From the NCBI RefSeq assembly GCF_900129275.1, contig NZ_FQUX01000002.1:375795-439794 (forward strand): DNA of 64,000 bases. The letters are read 5' to 3'. The position numbers were made by a program, and so were the translations under genes. Shown one piece after another: positions 61,580 to 64,000 of this stretch. This DNA comes from Arenibacter palladensis (lineage in GTDB: Bacteria > Bacteroidota > Bacteroidia > Flavobacteriales > Flavobacteriaceae). Positions within the stretch are counted from its first letter, which is position 1. Every line of letters starts with the position of its first letter. The notes beneath the pieces were generated by a model. It was not told where the DNA came from and searched no databases. It was given only the letters and a program-made list of their open reading frames with translations.

Positions 61580-64000
61580 ATGGCAAAGATAAAACCCAAT
61601 AATTTTCTTGATACCGTGGATAGTGTATTCAATGATGCCAAACGACAAGGCATATTACACCTTTATGCAGAAGGTGACCAGTTTACCGGTAGGCATATCA
61701 AGGTAGGACAAAAGGATATGTTCCATTTCGGAACTACCGGATACTTAGGTTTAGAACAAGACTCTAGGTTGAAAAAAGCCGCAGTGGATGCCATTAATAG
61801 ATATGGAACTCAATTTCCACTTTCTAAAACCTATATCTCACACCCGTTGTACAAGACTTTGGAGGAAAAGGTTACAGAAATGTACTCCAACCCTGTTATT
61901 ATTACTAAAAACAGCACCTTAGGCCATATCGGTGTCATTCCAAGCGCAGTTGACGATCAAGATGCTATAATTCTAGATCATCAAGTGCATTGGAGCGTTC
62001 AAAGCGCCGCCAAACTTCTAAAATCCAGGAGCATTCCAATTGATATGATCAGGCATAATAATCTTGAAATGCTCGAAGATAGGATTAGAAAACTTTCTTC
62101 CAAACATAAGAAAATATGGTATATGGCAGACGGAGTCTATTCTATGTTTGGCGATGTTTCACCAGTAATGGAACTCATGGGGCTTTGTAATAAATATCCC
62201 CAACTACACCTTTATTTTGATGATGTTCATGGAATGAGCTGGATCGGTAAGAACGGCACCGGATATGTGCTCGATAATTTAAAAGAACTTCCCGAACAGG
62301 TCTTACTTTTTGGAACTTTAAGCAAAACTTTTGGGGCAAGCGGTTCGTTACTTACATGTTCCAATCGCAAAATGTACGCGAAAATTAAAAATTTTGGTGG
62401 ACCCTTGACTTTTTCTGCCCAATTGGAACCGGCGTCAGTCGCTGCCGCGATTGCTTCCGCAGATATACATTTGACTCCCGAAATATATTCATTACAGACC
62501 GATCTTATGGAACGTGTAAAGTACTTTAACACGCTTCTTTCAGAATCTGGCCTACCTCTTGTTGAACAGAACAATTCACCCGTATTCTACATTGGTACAG
62601 GGATGCCTGTCACCGGTTATAATTTTGTAAACCGAATGATGAAAGAGGGCTATTTTGTCAATTTAGGATTGTTCCCAGCCGTACCGGTGAAGAATACCGG
62701 TGTGCGAATAACTATTTCTCGGCACAATCAGAAGGAAGAAATCAAAGGTTTGGTGGAAGCCATGCAATATCATTATCCGCGTGCATTGGAAGCAACTTAC
62801 ACCAATGATGCTAAGGTAAGATCAGCTTTTAAACTTCCCCTAAACGAAACAGAAAAAACAAATAATAAACCAAAAATTCAGCTTAATATTCAATTTGCCA
62901 AAAGCATTTCAAAAATACCTAAAAATGACTGGGATACCTTGTTAGGTGGTAATGGCATTTTCGATTGGGAGGGACTACACTTTTTGGAATCGGTTTTTTC
63001 AAAGAACAAGAAGAAGGAAGAAAATTGGAAATTTCATTATTACATTGTTCGAGACCTCATGGATAAACCCATATTGGCCACCTTTTTTACCTACTCCCTA
63101 TGGAAGGATGATATGTTGGCTTCCGAATCGGTCTCAAAGAAGGTGGAGGAAATAAGACAGCAGGACCCCTATTACTTGACTTCCTATGTACTTGGGATGG
63201 GTTCCCTGTTCACTGAAGGTAATCACTTCTATTTGGACACCTCCCATCCACTTTGGCATGAAGCATTACACAGCCTGATGGATCAACTGGAAAAATTGGA
63301 TAGTAAATTGAATTCTAAAATGGTGGTGTTCAGGGATTTTATCAAAGATGAAAAGCTCCATGAGTTTTTCCATAATCTTGGATTTATTCAAGTCTCAATG
63401 CCGGATTCCAGTAGAATATCAAACCTGATATGGAAAGACAGTTCAAGCTACATATCAAATCTATCCAAGCGATCACGAAGTCACTTTAGAAAGGATATTG
63501 AGCCTTATGAAGCAAGATTTAAAATAGAGATAAAAAATACAATTGAACCCCGTGAATACGATTTTTTTTTTAAGCTGTTGGAAAACGTTAGACAAAACAA
63601 CCTTGGTTTAAACACTTTCCCATTTCCAAAAAAAATATTCAAATATATGAGCGACCACCAAAATTGGGAATTCATTATTCTTAAGCTAAGGTCCGATTAT
63701 TCCAAGGATGCCAGGGAACCAGTAGTAGGGGTAATGTTTTGCTATAAAAATATTGCAAGGGCCTATATTCCGTCCTTTATTGGAATGGATTATGAGTATG
63801 CAAAAATTCATCAAGTGTATCGTCAACTGTTGTACCAATCCATAAAGAGGGCAGGGGAGTTGGGATATAAAGAGATTCTATTTGGAATGACCGCAGCCTT
63901 CGAAAAAAGAAAGCTGGGAGCAGTAACAATATCACAGATTTCCTACATACAGTCCAAGGACAATTACAACCTTGAATTGGTTGGGATACTTGAAAACAGT
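61580..64000 (+). CDS. Alpha-oxoamine synthase/GNAT fusion, partial (cut by right edge)
   Basis: 807 codons are present without a stop. Residues 35-410 form a PLP-dependent alpha-oxoamine synthase (like serine palmitoyltransferase or KBL): TGYLGLEQDSRLKKAA, LYFDDVHGMSW (about 212-222) and the PLP lysine in GTLSKTFGASGS (about 249). From residue 430 to the edge lies a peptidogalycan/GNAT-type acyltransferase region (LIWKDSSSSYISNLSKRSRS is near 615; AGELGYKEILFGMTA near 757). The first domain would condense an acyl thioester with an amino acid; the second would N-acylate. That order fits synthesis of sulfonolipids (capnine) or related sphingoid lipids in Bacteroidota, which is inference. It starts at ATG 61580. 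Confidence 0.88.
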   Translation, partial: MAKIKPNNFLDTVDSVFNDAKRQGILHLYAEGDQFTGRHIKVGQKDMFHFGTTGYLGLEQDSRLKKAAVDAINRYGTQFPLSKTYISHPLYKTLEEKVTEMYSNPVIITKNSTLGHIGVIPSAVDDQDAIILDHQVHWSVQSAAKLLKSRSIPIDMIRHNNLEMLEDRIRKLSSKHKKIWYMADGVYSMFGDVSPVMELMGLCNKYPQLHLYFDDVHGMSWIGKNGTGYVLDNLKELPEQVLLFGTLSKTFGASGSLLTCSNRKMYAKIKNFGGPLTFSAQLEPASVAAAIASADIHLTPEIYSLQTDLMERVKYFNTLLSESGLPLVEQNNSPVFYIGTGMPVTGYNFVNRMMKEGYFVNLGLFPAVPVKNTGVRITISRHNQKEEIKGLVEAMQYHYPRALEATYTNDAKVRSAFKLPLNETEKTNNKPKIQLNIQFAKSISKIPKNDWDTLLGGNGIFDWEGLHFLESVFSKNKKKEENWKFHYYIVRDLMDKPILATFFTYSLWKDDMLASESVSKKVEEIRQQDPYYLTSYVLGMGSLFTEGNHFYLDTSHPLWHEALHSLMDQLEKLDSKLNSKMVVFRDFIKDEKLHEFFHNLGFIQVSMPDSSRISNLIWKDSSSYISNLSKRSRSHFRKDIEPYEARFKIEIKNTIEPREYDFFFKLLENVRQNNLGLNTFPFPKKIFKYMSDHQNWEFIILKLRSDYSKDAREPVVGVMFCYKNIARAYIPSFIGMDYEYAKIHQVYRQLLYQSIKRAGELGYKEILFGMTAAFEKRKLGAVTISQISYIQSKDNYNLELVGILENS

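Overview
The window looks like a chromosomal segment of a marine-type Flavobacteriaceae (phylum Bacteroidota). The evidence is a type IX secretion substrate paired with PorP/SprF, a SusC/SusD pair, TonB receptors with carboxypeptidase-regulatory domains, DUF6520 and DUF4386 proteins, and promoters of the Bacteroidota form (TTG, about 19 nt, TAnnTTTG). No rRNA, tRNA, transposase or integrase gene was recognised.

Layout. 0-2 kb: the edge of an ECF sigma-factor gene, then about 1.3 kb without convincing genes. 2-8.6 kb: small membrane and lipoprotein genes, then a LysR regulator, a 1-Cys peroxiredoxin and cysJ-cysI (assimilatory sulfite reductase), with a palindromic operator candidate. 9.6-13.4 kb: a secreted multi-domain protein with a type-B sorting domain next to its PorP/SprF-like partner. 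13.7-16.6 kb: a TPP riboswitch with its own terminator controls four overlapping genes: a SAM methyltransferase, a HypE-like ATPase, a divergent ThiE-like protein and a Trm112-like zinc protein. This operon matches no thiamin pathway I know. 16.7-28 kb: regulators (LytTR, two Crp/Fnr, CheY-like), a frameshifted PAS histidine kinase, NDH-2, a DJ-1-like lipoprotein, a DUF4386 protein, an S41 peptidase and an amidohydrolase, ending in degraded gene remnants.

28.5-50.3 kb is an AT-rich accessory island. Nearly all its genes point the same way, have unrelated functions and are separated by 200-400 bp repeated spacers. The bases just before a gene are repeated as the reverse complement just after it, and these sequences differ from gene to gene while staying complementary within each pair. 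That is the signature of integron-type gene cassettes, but no integrase is present here. The cargo includes a secreted LecA-like protein, a Fur-controlled oxidoreductase group, AraC regulators, a TonB receptor, enzymes, and a defence-like cluster (AbiGi-like, a HEPN protein with an unknown partner, DUF262-HNH, AbiH).

50.4-51.5 kb holds an XRE regulator and an ORF-free stretch dense in long inverted repeats. 51.5-59.8 kb is a SusC-SusD-M16 peptidase operon facing a MauE-DUF6520 pair, visibly more GC-rich than the island. 59.9-64 kb has an AraC-type regulator, a SpoIIAA-like protein and a PLP synthase/GNAT fusion, possibly for sulfonolipid synthesis, which runs off the right edge.
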